This document shows, piece by piece, positions 14,833 to 23,419 of a DNA stretch of 32,609 nt. A program made the translations under genes and the position numbers. A model generated the notes under the pieces. That model was not told the origin of the DNA. It made no database searches and saw only the letters and a list, made by a program, of their open reading frames with translations. The number at the start of each line of letters is the position of its first letter. Positions within the stretch are counted from its first letter, which is position 1. The DNA comes from Nitrososphaerota archaeon (GTDB taxonomy: Archaea; Thermoproteota; Nitrososphaeria; Nitrososphaerales; Nitrosopumilaceae), in contig JACZSC010000005.1 in NCBI GenBank assembly GCA_022574415.1, forward strand, positions 1 to 32,609, given 5' to 3'.

Positions 14833-15629
14833 TTATTTTCTAATTTCTAATAGTATATTCTCATCTTGCCATGTAATGTTATCCATATCTTCAAAATTTT
14901 TCAAAATATTTTTTCTAAATTCATCCAAGTAATTTCCAAATATGCCATCATAAAATTCGAAGGTAGAGTAGTGCTTATTCTTTGCTTGTTCTACAAGCCT
15001 TTCCAAACTAGTAGTCCTATGATACCCAAATATTTTGGTAGAATAAATCTTCATGTCGGCTTGATGAATATGGCTTTTCAGTTCATCAAATTCATACAAT
15101 CGATTTTCTATCTCATTAAATAACGGAAAGTATTTGCCCCAGACACTTCTTGAATTTTGATTTTTCAGCCGTGTGTAAATAAACAAATGGCAGTCCTCTT
15201 TGAGTGACCTTAATGTTTCTCCTAAAAATTTTTGAATATCAAAATGATGTATGGCGTTAAACGTTATAATACAATCCATCGAGTACTTTCTAAGGGCAGT
15301 TTGTTGGCATCACCATGTCTAACACAAAAATTCAGAGTATTTTGTTCGGTCAAGTAATCCTCCAAACAACTCAGCATATCTTCATTGGTATCAATACAGT
15401 GAAGAAAGCAGTCATCATTCAAACATCTCAGAAGTTCTAGTGAATATCTTCGATCACCGCAACCCACATCTACAATGTTAATACTGGTTTTTGCGTTTAG
15501 CCTATTTTTAATGTGTAAAATTGGCTTTATGTCAGTTGTTCTTACAGTTCTATATTTTGAGGCAATCCTTGAAAAATGGTTATACATGATTTTCTTGTCA
15601 ACTGTTAATTCATTTTTAGTGCCCAGCAT
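14833..15629 (-). pseudogene. class I SAM-dependent methyltransferase split by a frameshift
   Basis: The 5' part (15629 to 15264, 121 codons) carries the SAM-binding motif I, INIVDVGCGDRRYSLELL, and the acidic end of strand two (LHCIDTNEDML), then reaches DANKLPLEST and goes out of frame. The 3' part (14833-15279) resumes with MDCIITFNAIHHFD, which is the expected motif IV region, and a C-terminal domain rich in aromatic and charged residues. Loss of one base near 15279-15282 would join LPLEST to MDCII, giving an ordinary protein of about 265 residues. Either inactivated, or a sequencing error, or less likely a recoded gene. Substrate unknown. Confidence 0.75.
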
Positions 15630-15724
15630 ATCATAAATTAATCAGAGTGACTATAAACTTTTGATAACTATTTTCGTTTAGGTTTCCAATTGCTTTATTA
15701 CTATAGTGTAAAGATTTAATTAAC

Positions 15725-16035
15725 ATGGAAATTCTCGATGATGAAATTTACTTGTAGTTTCAAAGCGCGAGATTTGTTAAAACAAAGCTAGACATGTATG
15801 TTCTTTATGATAAAAACAAGGATGTTATCAACATTGGAGAAAACGAAAATCTTCAGAATCAATTTGCAAAGTATGTTGTCACAAACTTTGAAAATGATGC
15901 CTGTAAACAAAAACCTATACTTATCAAAGAGGGTTTGTCGAACATCCAAAAGAACGAAAAAGATATCTTTTAGAAGACTTTGAGGAAAAGCATAGAAAGA
16001 TTCCTGTTTGTAATGATGATAATCCCGAAAATTAA
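15725..16035 (+). pseudogene. decayed paralogue of the GIY-YIG-like gene at 381
   Basis: Nucleotide identity to 381-686 is obvious over the full length (for example TGTATGTTCTTTATGATAAA and GAAAATCTTCAGAATCAATT occur in both). This copy has TAG at codon 11 where the intact gene has TGG, and a one-base deletion in an A run near codon 69 (intact CAAAAAACCCAT, here CAAAAACCTAT), after which the frame is regained relative to the intact copy's ERKR..LLED and continues to TAA 16033-16035. The Gln that replaces the catalytic Arg is present here too, so that change predates the duplication. Confidence 0.85.
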
Positions 16036-16093
16036 GTAACAAATTTTTTAGTTGAAAAGATAGATTAATTATAATACTAACCTGATAACTTAT

Positions 16094-16354
16094 ATGACAA
16101 CATACCGAGTTCATGTGATCATTGAAAATAAACCAGGAATACGTGATCCTGAAGGGGATACAATTCTTAATGATTTAGTTCTAAAAGATAGTTTTTCATC
16201 CGTAACAAAGATTCGTTCTGCTAAAATGTTAAAATTTGAAATTACAGAAAAAAACAAAAATCTCGCCAAGAAAAAAATTCAAACCCTCTGTGATGAATTA
16301 AGAATTTATAATCCAGTGGTTAGTAAAATTTCAATTGAAGCTTTTGACGATTAA
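16094..16354 (+). CDS. purS: PurS, FGAM synthase small subunit
   Basis: PurS bridges PurL and PurQ in the multi-subunit phosphoribosylformylglycinamidine synthase. The 86-residue product fits the family: YRVHVIIENKPGIRDPEGDTI near the start is the typical 'v.i.lk.gi.DPqG..i', followed by a ferredoxin-like alpha-beta fold. A TATA-like ATTAATTATAATAC lies about 20-30 bases upstream. It overlaps the 3' end of the convergent CBS gene by 4 bases; that gene separates it from purQ. Confidence 0.93.
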   Translation: MTTYRVHVIIENKPGIRDPEGDTILNDLVLKDSFSSVTKIRSAKMLKFEITEKNKNLAKKKIQTLCDELRIYNPVVSKISIEAFDD

Positions 16355-16773
16355 CCAGTATTTGCTTCTAAATTTTCCATTGTCCCATCAATCAAAAGTT
16401 TACTTCGTAAAAAAGATGTCAAATCAGTTTGCGTAATGGCACCAACTAATTCATCATTATCAATCACCAAAAGTCTACGAATTTTATAGTTCAGCATTTT
16501 TTGTATTGCGTCTTCAATTTTGGTGGTTGGTTCAACAGATCTATATTTGTAGGACATGATCTCACTTAATGGAACTTTGGATGGCGATTTATTTTGCGCA
16601 ACCAGTTTTTGAACAAAATCCCTTTCTGTCACGACCCCAACTGGTTTTTCAGCCTTAACTATTACTAGAAAACTAATGTCTTTTTCTGCGAGTATGTGTG
16701 CTGCATCAAGCGCGGTTTTATCCTGCTCGATGGTAACTACATTTTTCGCCATAATATCTCGTACTTGATCCAT
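16351..16773 (-). CDS. two-CBS-domain protein
   Basis: The 140-residue product consists only of a CBS pair: DIMAKNVVTIEQDKTALDAA with GVVTERDFVQKLV, then SEIMSYKYRSVEPTTKIEDA with LVGAITQTDLTSFL. Such stand-alone pairs sense adenine nucleotides and regulate partner enzymes or transporters. Its position inside the purine gene cluster, on the opposite strand between purS and purQ, is suggestive of sensing purine nucleotides but proves nothing. TTTATTTAAA about 26 bases upstream on its strand is a probable TATA box, in the intergenic gap shared with purQ. Confidence 0.88.
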   Translation of the reverse strand: MDQVRDIMAKNVVTIEQDKTALDAAHILAEKDISFLVIVKAEKPVGVVTERDFVQKLVAQNKSPSKVPLSEIMSYKYRSVEPTTKIEDAIQKMLNYKIRRLLVIDNDELVGAITQTDLTSFLRSKLLIDGTMENLEANTG

Positions 16774-16852
16774 GTTATCTCGTACCGGATTTTTTTAAAT
16801 AAATTTTTTTTGGTTTGCTTTCAATTAAATACAGCTCAAATTGAAAATAAAT

Positions 16853-17527
16853 GTGAAAGTTGGGATCATAGTTTTCCCAGGGAGTAATTGTGATCGAGAC
16901 ATGTTTCATGTTTTGACTGATGTCTTCAATCTTGACGCACAGTTTTTTTGGCATGAAAAAAACCTGCCTAGTGGAATTGATGCTGTTGTTTTACCTGGCG
17001 GCTTTTCATATGGTGATCGCTTAAGAGCTGGAATTATTGCAGCACATAGTCCAATCATTAAAGATGTTAAAAAATTAGCAAATAAAGGAATTCCAATTCT
17101 GGGCGTTTGTAATGGATTTCAAATTTTAGTTGAATCTGGCCTATTGCCTGGCGCTCTTTTAAAAAATAATTCTCTTAGTTTCATATGCAAGTGGATAAAT
17201 TTGATAGTAGAAAACAATATAACTCCATTCACTAACAAGTTGAAACTTCATCAAAAAATTCCAATCCCGGTTGCGAATGGTGAAGGAAGGTATTATGCTG
17301 ATGATTCAACACTAAAAAAACTTAAAAAAAACAATCAAATTGTTTTTCGCTATAGTACAGTTGTAAACGGATCTTTATTTAGAATTGCTGGTATATGTAA
17401 TGAAGATGCTAATGTGGTTGGTATGATGCCACATCCAGAACGTGCTACAGAATCTGTGATCAATCCAACAGATAGTAAACCATCTTCACTAATCTTTGAA
17501 TCACTTTTGAGTTGTATTGGTGCGTAA
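16853..17527 (+). CDS. purQ: PurQ, FGAM synthase glutaminase subunit
   Basis: PurQ hydrolyses glutamine to supply ammonia to PurL. The product of about 224 residues starts VKVGIIVFPGSNCDRD, exactly the usual PurQ opening. It has the nucleophile elbow LGVCNGFQILVESGLLPGAL and the late MMPHPERA motif with catalytic His and Glu. The frame extends upstream to TTG 16841, but I prefer GTG 16853: its sequence matches the family start and CAATTAAATAC at 16822-16832 is centred 26 bases before it, giving a leaderless mRNA. It ends 2 bases before the purL ATG. Confidence 0.92.
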   Translation: MKVGIIVFPGSNCDRDMFHVLTDVFNLDAQFFWHEKNLPSGIDAVVLPGGFSYGDRLRAGIIAAHSPIIKDVKKLANKGIPILGVCNGFQILVESGLLPGALLKNNSLSFICKWINLIVENNITPFTNKLKLHQKIPIPVANGEGRYYADDSTLKKLKKNNQIVFRYSTVVNGSLFRIAGICNEDANVVGMMPHPERATESVINPTDSKPSSLIFESLLSCIGA

Positions 17528-17529
17528 CA

Positions 17530-19695
17530 ATGAATCTCACGACACAGGAACTTGCACATCTCAAATCCAAAATAAAAAGAGAGCCAACCAATACAGAACT
17601 TCAGATTGTAGCAGCTGAATGGTCAGAACACTGTTCGTACAAATCATCTAAAAAGCATCTCAAAATGCTACCAATGAATGGACCATTAGTAATTTCTGAA
17701 AAAGGATTTGATTCGGGTGTTCTTGATGTTGGTGATGGCTACGTTGTGACTGTACATATTGAAAGCCATAATCACCCTTCAGCTGTCGAACCATATGGTG
17801 GAGCAGCAACTGGAGTTGGCGGTGTTATTAGAGATATTCTTTCCACTGGTACGCGGCCAATTGCAATTTTAGATGGGTTGAGATTTGGAAATATTGAAAA
17901 AGATCCTCAAGCAAGATGGCTTTTCAAAAATGCTGTGGTTGGGATTGCAGACTATGGAAACTGTTTAGGTGTTCCGACAATAGGTGGTGAAGTAGAATTT
18001 GATGATTCCTACACAAATTATGCACTTGTAGATGTTGCAGCAATTGGCTTTGGGAAAAAAGACAGACTGATTAAAAACCATGCAAAAAAAGATGACGTTG
18101 TTGTCTTACTTGGTGGTTCAACAGGACGTGATGGAATTGGCGGCTCGCAATTTGCCTCAGATTTACTTGAATCTGAAGACAGATCAGCAATTCAAATACC
18201 TGATCCATTTATTGAAAAATTAATTATTGAAGCCATTCTTGAAGCTAGAGATCACAAATTAATCAAGGCGATGAAAGATTTAGGTGGCGGTGGCCTGTCG
18301 TGTGCAATTTCCGAAATAGCAGATTCACTTTCTATTGGAATTGAACTTGATGTAAACTCTGTACACACTCGTGAACAAGATATGAATATTGATGAAATAA
18401 TGATTTCTGAATCTCAAGAAAGAATGTTAATAATTACAGATAAGACAAAACTCAAAAAACTTGAAAAGATCTGCAAAAAATTTCGTATTAAATGTTCTGT
18501 AATTGGTAAAGTTACTTCTAATCAAATAATGCTTGTAAAAAAAGGAGCAAGAATATTTGCAAAGTTACCCACAAGTGTTGTTGTGAATGCTCCTCTTTTG
18601 GATAGACTTTCCACTACTCCAAAATATCTACAAAAAATTCAAAATGAAAAAAAATTTAAACCTACAAAAGACCTTTCAATTATTCTACTTAAAATGCTCT
18701 CTTCCCCTAATTTAGCCGATAAAAATTGGGTTTATGGTCAATTTGATCATGAAGTGGGGATTAGAACTGTAGTAAAACCTGGTCATGATGCATCTGTACT
18801 TCGATTAGATAATGGTAAATTTCTAGCTGTAAAAATTGATGGTAATCCAAAACAATGTTACCTGAATCCCAGAGATGGGGCAATAGGATGTTTTGAAGAA
18901 GCTTGTAGAAATGTAGTTTGTACGGGTGCAAGACCAATAGGAATGGTTGACCATCTTCAATTTGGGAATCCTGAAGATCCAGAGATATTTTGGACATTTT
19001 TAGAATCATTGAAAGGATTAACAGATTTTGCAAAATATTTCAAAATCCCATGTGTTGGTGGTAAAGTTAGTTTTTACAACGAAACCTCCAAAGGACCAAT
19101 TAAACCATCTCCGTTGATTGGCGTTCTTGGTTTAATAGAAAAAAAACCACTTCAACCTAGAATCATTTCAAAAAATGATCTAGTTTTGTTGATAGGAAAT
19201 ACAAAAAATGAGCTTGGCGGTTCAGAATATTTTGAATATATTTATAATTTTGTTGGAGGAAGATGCCCAATTGTTGATTTCAAAACTTCAAAAATGAATA
19301 TGAATGCAGTACTAGAATTAATAGAGAAAAATTTGATCAAAGTAGCTCATGACTGTTCAAAAGGTGGTATTGCCATAGCGATTTCTGAATTATGCATGCA
19401 AAATAAAATTGGTTGTTACATAGGAATGGAAAAAATACCTGCTGAAAAACTCTCTGAAGACAGATCCCTTTTTTCAGAAAGTCATTCTAGATACTTGCTC
19501 GTGATTAAAAGAAAAAATCTTAAAAAAATTCAAAGTTTTTTGGAAAGAAAAGTTATAACATATGCTATAATAGGAAAATTTGTAGGCGATCAGATTCTTT
19601 TCCAAAAAAATTCTAGACCAATAATAAAACTAAGCGTTGATATGGCTAGACAAACTTGGATGAAATCATTGGGTGAATTAGTATTACATGGTTAA
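17530..19695 (+). CDS. purL: PurL, FGAM synthase large subunit
   Basis: PurL makes formylglycinamidine ribotide from FGAR, ATP and ammonia. The product of 721 residues is the small-type PurL of archaea and Gram-positives. Visible hallmarks: EWSEHCSYKSSKKHLK with the catalytic His, HIESHNHPSAVEPYGGAATG, LGGSTGRDGIGGSQFAS, DLGGGGLSCAISEI and, in the second half-repeat, VCTGARPIGMVDHLQFGNPE and AHDCSKGGIAIAISE. The frame extends to ATG 17512 inside purQ, but ATG 17530 (MNLTTQEL) is the natural start. Overlaps purF by 8 bases, so translation is likely coupled. Confidence 0.95.
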   Translation: MNLTTQELAHLKSKIKREPTNTELQIVAAEWSEHCSYKSSKKHLKMLPMNGPLVISEKGFDSGVLDVGDGYVVTVHIESHNHPSAVEPYGGAATGVGGVIRDILSTGTRPIAILDGLRFGNIEKDPQARWLFKNAVVGIADYGNCLGVPTIGGEVEFDDSYTNYALVDVAAIGFGKKDRLIKNHAKKDDVVVLLGGSTGRDGIGGSQFASDLLESEDRSAIQIPDPFIEKLIIEAILEARDHKLIKAMKDLGGGGLSCAISEIADSLSIGIELDVNSVHTREQDMNIDEIMISESQERMLIITDKTKLKKLEKICKKFRIKCSVIGKVTSNQIMLVKKGARIFAKLPTSVVVNAPLLDRLSTTPKYLQKIQNEKKFKPTKDLSIILLKMLSSPNLADKNWVYGQFDHEVGIRTVVKPGHDASVLRLDNGKFLAVKIDGNPKQCYLNPRDGAIGCFEEACRNVVCTGARPIGMVDHLQFGNPEDPEIFWTFLESLKGLTDFAKYFKIPCVGGKVSFYNETSKGPIKPSPLIGVLGLIEKKPLQPRIISKNDLVLLIGNTKNELGGSEYFEYIYNFVGGRCPIVDFKTSKMNMNAVLELIEKNLIKVAHDCSKGGIAIAISELCMQNKIGCYIGMEKIPAEKLSEDRSLFSESHSRYLLVIKRKNLKKIQSFLERKVITYAIIGKFVGDQILFQKNSRPIIKLSVDMARQTWMKSLGELVLHG

Positions 19696-21121
19696 GGAAA
19701 ACTGTGGCGTAGTTGGAATTTTTAGTCTTGATGGCTCAAATGTCATCCCTATGGCAATTGATGCTCTGAGGGCGCTACAACATAGAGGTCAAGAAGCATG
19801 GGGGATTGCAATTCCAAATAAACCTCCACTAAAAAAACTAGGTTTGGTATCTGCGTCAGCTACAGAATTTAAAAAAATTGCTGATGAGTACAATTCTTCT
19901 GCAGTAATTGGTCATGTTAGATACTCAACAATTGGGAAAAGCAATTTAGAAAATGCCCAACCACTCAAAGTGAAAGATCTTTGTGTCGCTCATAATGGGA
20001 CTATATCTAATGTTCAAGAACTATCTAACATGGTTGGGGGTTGTTCATTTACGCCACAAAATGCGAGTGATACACTTGTTGCAACTCAAAGATTGGTTTC
20101 ACTTATTTCAGAACAAGGCCAGCTTGGAAAAGCACTTTCAATTTTGAAAAATGAAATAGTTGGATCATATTGTTTTACTTTTCTTTCAGATGATAATTCA
20201 GTTTATGCTGCACGAGATCCTAAAGGATTCAGACCAATGGTACTTGGATACAAAAAAGAAAACAATTCCTACGTGGTTGCATCCGAATCCTCGGCACTAT
20301 CTGCTGTGGGAGCAAAGTTAGAACGTGATGTAAAACCAGGTGAGCTCATTAAACTTAGTAAAAATGGTTTTGAGACAGAGATGTTCTCGAGTGATTGCAA
20401 AAAGGCTCATTGCTCATTTGAATTTACTTACTTTGCTCATCCTGCAAGCAAAATGGAAGGTTCTAACATCTACTTGGCCAGAAAACGAATTGGTAAATTT
20501 ATGGCAAAAAAATTCCCAATTAATGACGCTGATTTAGTAATTCCAGTTCCAGATTCTGCACGACCTGCAGCACTAGGTTATTCGCAAGAACTTGGAGTAC
20601 CTTTTGATGAAGGATTGTTAAAAGATCGATACAGTAGAAAAGGACCACTTCGAAGTTTTATTGAACCGCATCAAAGCGATAGAATAGAAATTAACAGATG
20701 GATTATTCCAATCACTGAAATAATTGAAGGAAAACATGTTGTAGTTGTTGATGATAGCTTAGTTAGGGGAACTAGCTCAAGGGCCATTATCAAAGCATTA
20801 CGAAGAGCCGGCGCAAAAAAAATTAGCATGTTAATCACTTATCCCCCAATTCGTTATCCATGTTATGCTGGAATTGATTTCCCATCACAAGAGGAACTTG
20901 CCACATTTGTAAATGGAGAAAATCAGGATGAAGAAACAATTATTGAAAAAGTTAGGTCTGATATCGGCGCTGACTTTCTAGGATATAATGATGCAGAAAA
21001 TCTAGCAAACGCAATTGGAATTCCAAAAGATTCTCTTTGTTTTACTTGTTCAACAGGAAATTATGATTCTCTTGGCATAAAACCAGAATTTAAGACAAGA
21101 GAAGAAATGAAAGGCGAATAA
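19688..21121 (+). CDS. purF: PurF, amidophosphoribosyltransferase
   Basis: PurF catalyses the first step of purine synthesis, from PRPP and glutamine. The 477-residue product has an N-terminal Ntn glutaminase domain; Cys6 in MVKENCGVVGIF would become the N-terminal nucleophile after removal of five residues. RALQHRGQEAWG and GHVRYSTIG follow. The phosphoribosyltransferase domain has the PRPP motif VVVVDDSLVRGTSS. Cysteines in AHCSFEF, YPCYAGIDFP and SLCFTCSTG match the iron-sulphur ligands of the Bacillus-type enzyme. Last gene of the purQ-purL-purF run; the Lrp-domain gene follows immediately. Confidence 0.95.
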   Translation: MVKENCGVVGIFSLDGSNVIPMAIDALRALQHRGQEAWGIAIPNKPPLKKLGLVSASATEFKKIADEYNSSAVIGHVRYSTIGKSNLENAQPLKVKDLCVAHNGTISNVQELSNMVGGCSFTPQNASDTLVATQRLVSLISEQGQLGKALSILKNEIVGSYCFTFLSDDNSVYAARDPKGFRPMVLGYKKENNSYVVASESSALSAVGAKLERDVKPGELIKLSKNGFETEMFSSDCKKAHCSFEFTYFAHPASKMEGSNIYLARKRIGKFMAKKFPINDADLVIPVPDSARPAALGYSQELGVPFDEGLLKDRYSRKGPLRSFIEPHQSDRIEINRWIIPITEIIEGKHVVVVDDSLVRGTSSRAIIKALRRAGAKKISMLITYPPIRYPCYAGIDFPSQEELATFVNGENQDEETIIEKVRSDIGADFLGYNDAENLANAIGIPKDSLCFTCSTGNYDSLGIKPEFKTREEMKGE

Positions 21122-21363
21122 CAACGGAAATTGCATATGTTTTGTTAAACAGTGAATTAGCTCACGAAATGGATGTGATGCGAGAATTATTAAAGTTGGA
21201 ATTTGTTAAAGAAGCGAAAGGTACTTTTGGTGTTTATGATGTTTTTGTAAAAATTGAAGCAAATTCTAGCAAAGAAATTGAGGATATTGTCACAAAACAA
21301 ATACGAAAAACGAAACATGTATTGTCTACTACAACACTTCCGATAATCCCTGAACAAGATTAA
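21118..21363 (+). CDS. Lrp/AsnC-type effector-binding domain protein after purF
   Basis: The product is a stand-alone Lrp/AsnC RAM domain like that at 2251: EIAYVLLNSELAHEMDVM, then VKEAKGTFGVYDVFVKIEA. No helix-turn-helix. The first canonical start, TTG 21142, would cut off the conserved first strand EIAYVL. In frame upstream lies ATA 21118, sharing bases with the purF stop in ATAACAACGGAA; an ATGA in a relative would give the usual stop-start overlap with product MTTEIAYVLL. So the true start may be a non-standard ATA or ATT (21130), or the protein is truncated. I give the long form; the start is uncertain. Confidence 0.65.
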   Translation: MTTEIAYVLLNSELAHEMDVMRELLKLEFVKEAKGTFGVYDVFVKIEANSSKEIEDIVTKQIRKTKHVLSTTTLPIIPEQD

Positions 21364-21417
21364 CCTTGAATAATATTTTCAAACACTATTATTGATAGGA
21401 TTAGATGATATCTAGCA

Positions 21418-21804
21418 GTGAATAATTACACCATCCTAATTAGTGCAGGTATTGGTGCTATAGTAATTATCGCTCTAGTTATTACTCTTGATATTTCTAA
21501 AGTAGCGATTGCGACACAGGATTATGATATTTACGTAGACCCACTTATTGATCGACAAAGTCTTTTTGTCATGGCTAGAGTTATAATTCAAAATACTGGA
21601 TCTCAACCATTAACTAATGTTAAAGTTAATTTTGGTGGAGGTGATACTCTGGAACTTGGCACCCTTGATGCAGGAGAAAAACTTATTCTTTCCCCACCTG
21701 CTGAAAATGAATTGAAATTTGTTCAGGTTTCAGCTGATCCAGATATTTTTGTAAGCAAGGCCTATAGATCTCCTCCAAAAATGGTCGGAATGATGGGTTC
21801 CTAG
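21418..21804 (+). CDS. membrane-anchored extracytoplasmic beta-domain protein
   Basis: I do not recognise a named family. The 128-residue product starts at GTG 21418, with a membrane helix at residues about 6-26 (LISAGIGAIVIIALVITL). The rest is a beta-sandwich-like domain: IYVDPLIDRQSLFVMARVIIQNTGSQPLTNVKVNFGG looks like the CARDB/Ig type 'n.G...l.nV.v' pattern. The tail is Met/Pro-rich (SPPKMVGMMGS). It is probably anchored on the outer face. It opens the run of secreted proteins that follows the purine cluster. Confidence 0.55.
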   Translation: MNNYTILISAGIGAIVIIALVITLDISKVAIATQDYDIYVDPLIDRQSLFVMARVIIQNTGSQPLTNVKVNFGGGDTLELGTLDAGEKLILSPPAENELKFVQVSADPDIFVSKAYRSPPKMVGMMGS

Positions 21805-21836
21805 AACTTCGTTAGCTCTTAAGTATGCTTAATCCT

Positions 21837-21871
21837 GTAAATTCTTAATTCACAGTATACTAAATCATTAG
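21837..21871 (+). promoter_or_regulatory. ATTCTTA-type promoter element of the DUF7482 protein gene
   Basis: AAATTCTTAATTCACAG is a variant of the tandem heptamer. Its TTAATT (21845-21850) is centred 24.5 bases before the ATG at 21872, matching the other copies of this element and a leaderless start. Confidence 0.55.
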
Positions 21872-23053
21872 ATGCTTAGAATTACTTTGATCCTACTAAT
21901 TGTTTGTCTGGGAATTTTCAGTCTTACTCTAATTGTAAATGTTGAAGGGGCTTACGCACCAGATGAAGTAGACATCGAGGTATCAACAGACAAACCATCA
22001 TACAAACAAGGTGATCTTCTAACAATCAAGGGGAATGGAATTCATTCCTATACTGTATTTATTGAAATAACTTCTTCTGCAGGTGAAATCATAACTAAAT
22101 TAATGATCATAGCTTCTAACAACGGAGATTTTTCAACACCTTGGATATTACCAACTACTCTAGATGATGGTGAATATACTGTACATGTAAGGGACATTAT
22201 CAAGACTGCTCAAACAAAATTTTATGTTGGAAATCCTCCAAATAATTTTAGTGATTCGGATCCAGTATTAAAATCAAAAATTCCTGATTGGGTTAGGAAT
22301 ATTTTCATCTGGTATGGACAAGGACAGATCTCCGAAGACGATGTTCTCAATGCCATAATATTCTTGGTTGCAAATCAAATCATCCAGATAGATTTAGCAA
22401 ATCAATCAATGGGAATGATGAGTCAAGGATTAATGATGCAAAATATGCCATTTAACGTTGATGCTCCAGTTATCATGCCAATGATTGATGGGTACTACAA
22501 AGGAAACAAGGTTAACTTTGTACACACTGAAGTTTCTGACTCTGGCATGGCAAAGATGATGACTAGTATGATTAATTTTCCAACACTACACGTACCAGAA
22601 TTAAAAAATATTCCAGAAGATCAAACAGCTAAAGTCTACATCTTTACAAATGGAATACCTGGTTCAGAACCCTATGGGGGTGGACCATTCATGTTTCAGA
22701 TAGATGTGTTTGACTCAATTCCAGGACAAGGAGAATACTCACAATTTAGAGTTCCATATTTAGTAACTTGGAATGAAAATGCCAAACCAAGAGTTCTGAC
22801 TTCAGAATCTAATATCTTAAAAGCAGAAGCGAGTGGTGAATTGACAATTCAAAAGAGTGACATTGTTGTAAATGCACCAATGATAACTTGGGAAATTCAA
22901 GGAGGTTATGGTACAACTATGGCAAAAACCTCTATAATTCCAAGGATTTTTGAAAGCATGCAAGTTGAAGGAGAACTAACTTTTTTTGATGTGAAAAACC
23001 ACATTGCAGTCTTCAAGCTACATTCTGAAAAAGGAACGGGCATAGAACCATGA
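21872..23053 (+). CDS. secreted protein with beta domain, IPDW motif and DUF7482-like C-terminus
   Basis: The 393-residue product has a signal peptide (residues about 1-27, LILLIVCLGIFSLTLIVNV then EGAYA). Residues 30-115 form an MG2/Ig-like domain (VEVSTDKPSYKQGDLLTI type). Residues about 133-170 carry one copy of the IPDW motif, here IPDWVRNIFIWYGQGQISED. The C-terminal 190 residues, with NFVHTEVSDSGMAKMMT, VYIFTNGIPGSEPYGGGPF and FRVPYLVTWNENA, match my memory of DUF7482, an archaeal domain of unknown role. The protein should sit outside the membrane. The Met-rich stretch GMMSQGLMMQNM near 193 is notable and could bind copper, which is speculation. Confidence 0.75.
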   Translation: MLRITLILLIVCLGIFSLTLIVNVEGAYAPDEVDIEVSTDKPSYKQGDLLTIKGNGIHSYTVFIEITSSAGEIITKLMIIASNNGDFSTPWILPTTLDDGEYTVHVRDIIKTAQTKFYVGNPPNNFSDSDPVLKSKIPDWVRNIFIWYGQGQISEDDVLNAIIFLVANQIIQIDLANQSMGMMSQGLMMQNMPFNVDAPVIMPMIDGYYKGNKVNFVHTEVSDSGMAKMMTSMINFPTLHVPELKNIPEDQTAKVYIFTNGIPGSEPYGGGPFMFQIDVFDSIPGQGEYSQFRVPYLVTWNENAKPRVLTSESNILKAEASGELTIQKSDIVVNAPMITWEIQGGYGTTMAKTSIIPRIFESMQVEGELTFFDVKNHIAVFKLHSEKGTGIEP

Positions 23054-23064
23054 CTATGAAATGA

Positions 23065-23373
23065 CTCAAAATAGTTCTGATCATGATGATGGGGGCACTT
23101 TCTATACCCATGTATCTTGTTCATGGTATTGATGTCGAATTTATTCTACTGTTCTACATGGCATGAATCATGCGAATTAATCTCAAAATCTGAATTTATT
23201 ATGGTGTGGAGAAAGAGGTGGTTGATTGTTTTGATGTGTTGGATACGTGGGCTGGTAAATTATTTTTGTGGCATAATTAGGATTTAGTTACAGATGAAGA
23301 ATTAGAAACAGCAATCACATACCTCATCAAAAAAGGTTTTATTACTTTTTCATTATACTTACTACCAAATTGA
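23065..23373 (+). pseudogene. decayed gene for a secreted IPDW-motif protein
   Basis: From about 23068 one frame reads KIVLIMMMGALSIPMYLVHG, a good signal peptide, and soon stops (TGA after YMA). Further on, in other frames, WIRGLVNYFCGII and DLVTDEELETAITYLIKKGF can be read; together they resemble the IPDW-motif module found in the proteins at 3039 and 21872. Frame changes and stops between the parts show it is not a working gene. It follows the DUF7482 gene by 11 bases and is followed by an ACATTTGATACAAACT repeat. Confidence 0.5.
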
Positions 23374-23398
23374 GGGACCAATATTCATAACATTACTA

Positions 23399-23414
23399 AC
23401 ATTTGATACAAACT
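23399..23414 (+). repeat. ACATTTGATACAAACT dispersed repeat, one mismatch
   Basis: This copy differs by one base from those at 2890 and 25235. It lies between the decayed secreted gene and the 3' end of the minus-strand membrane protein gene at 23420. Confidence 0.65.
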
Positions 23415-23419
23415 GTAAA

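Noticed and set aside
14662-14850. Plus-strand frame of 62 codons starting at 14662
   Set aside because: It runs through the divergent promoters and overlaps the Cys-rich mini-protein in another frame; its product has no pattern.
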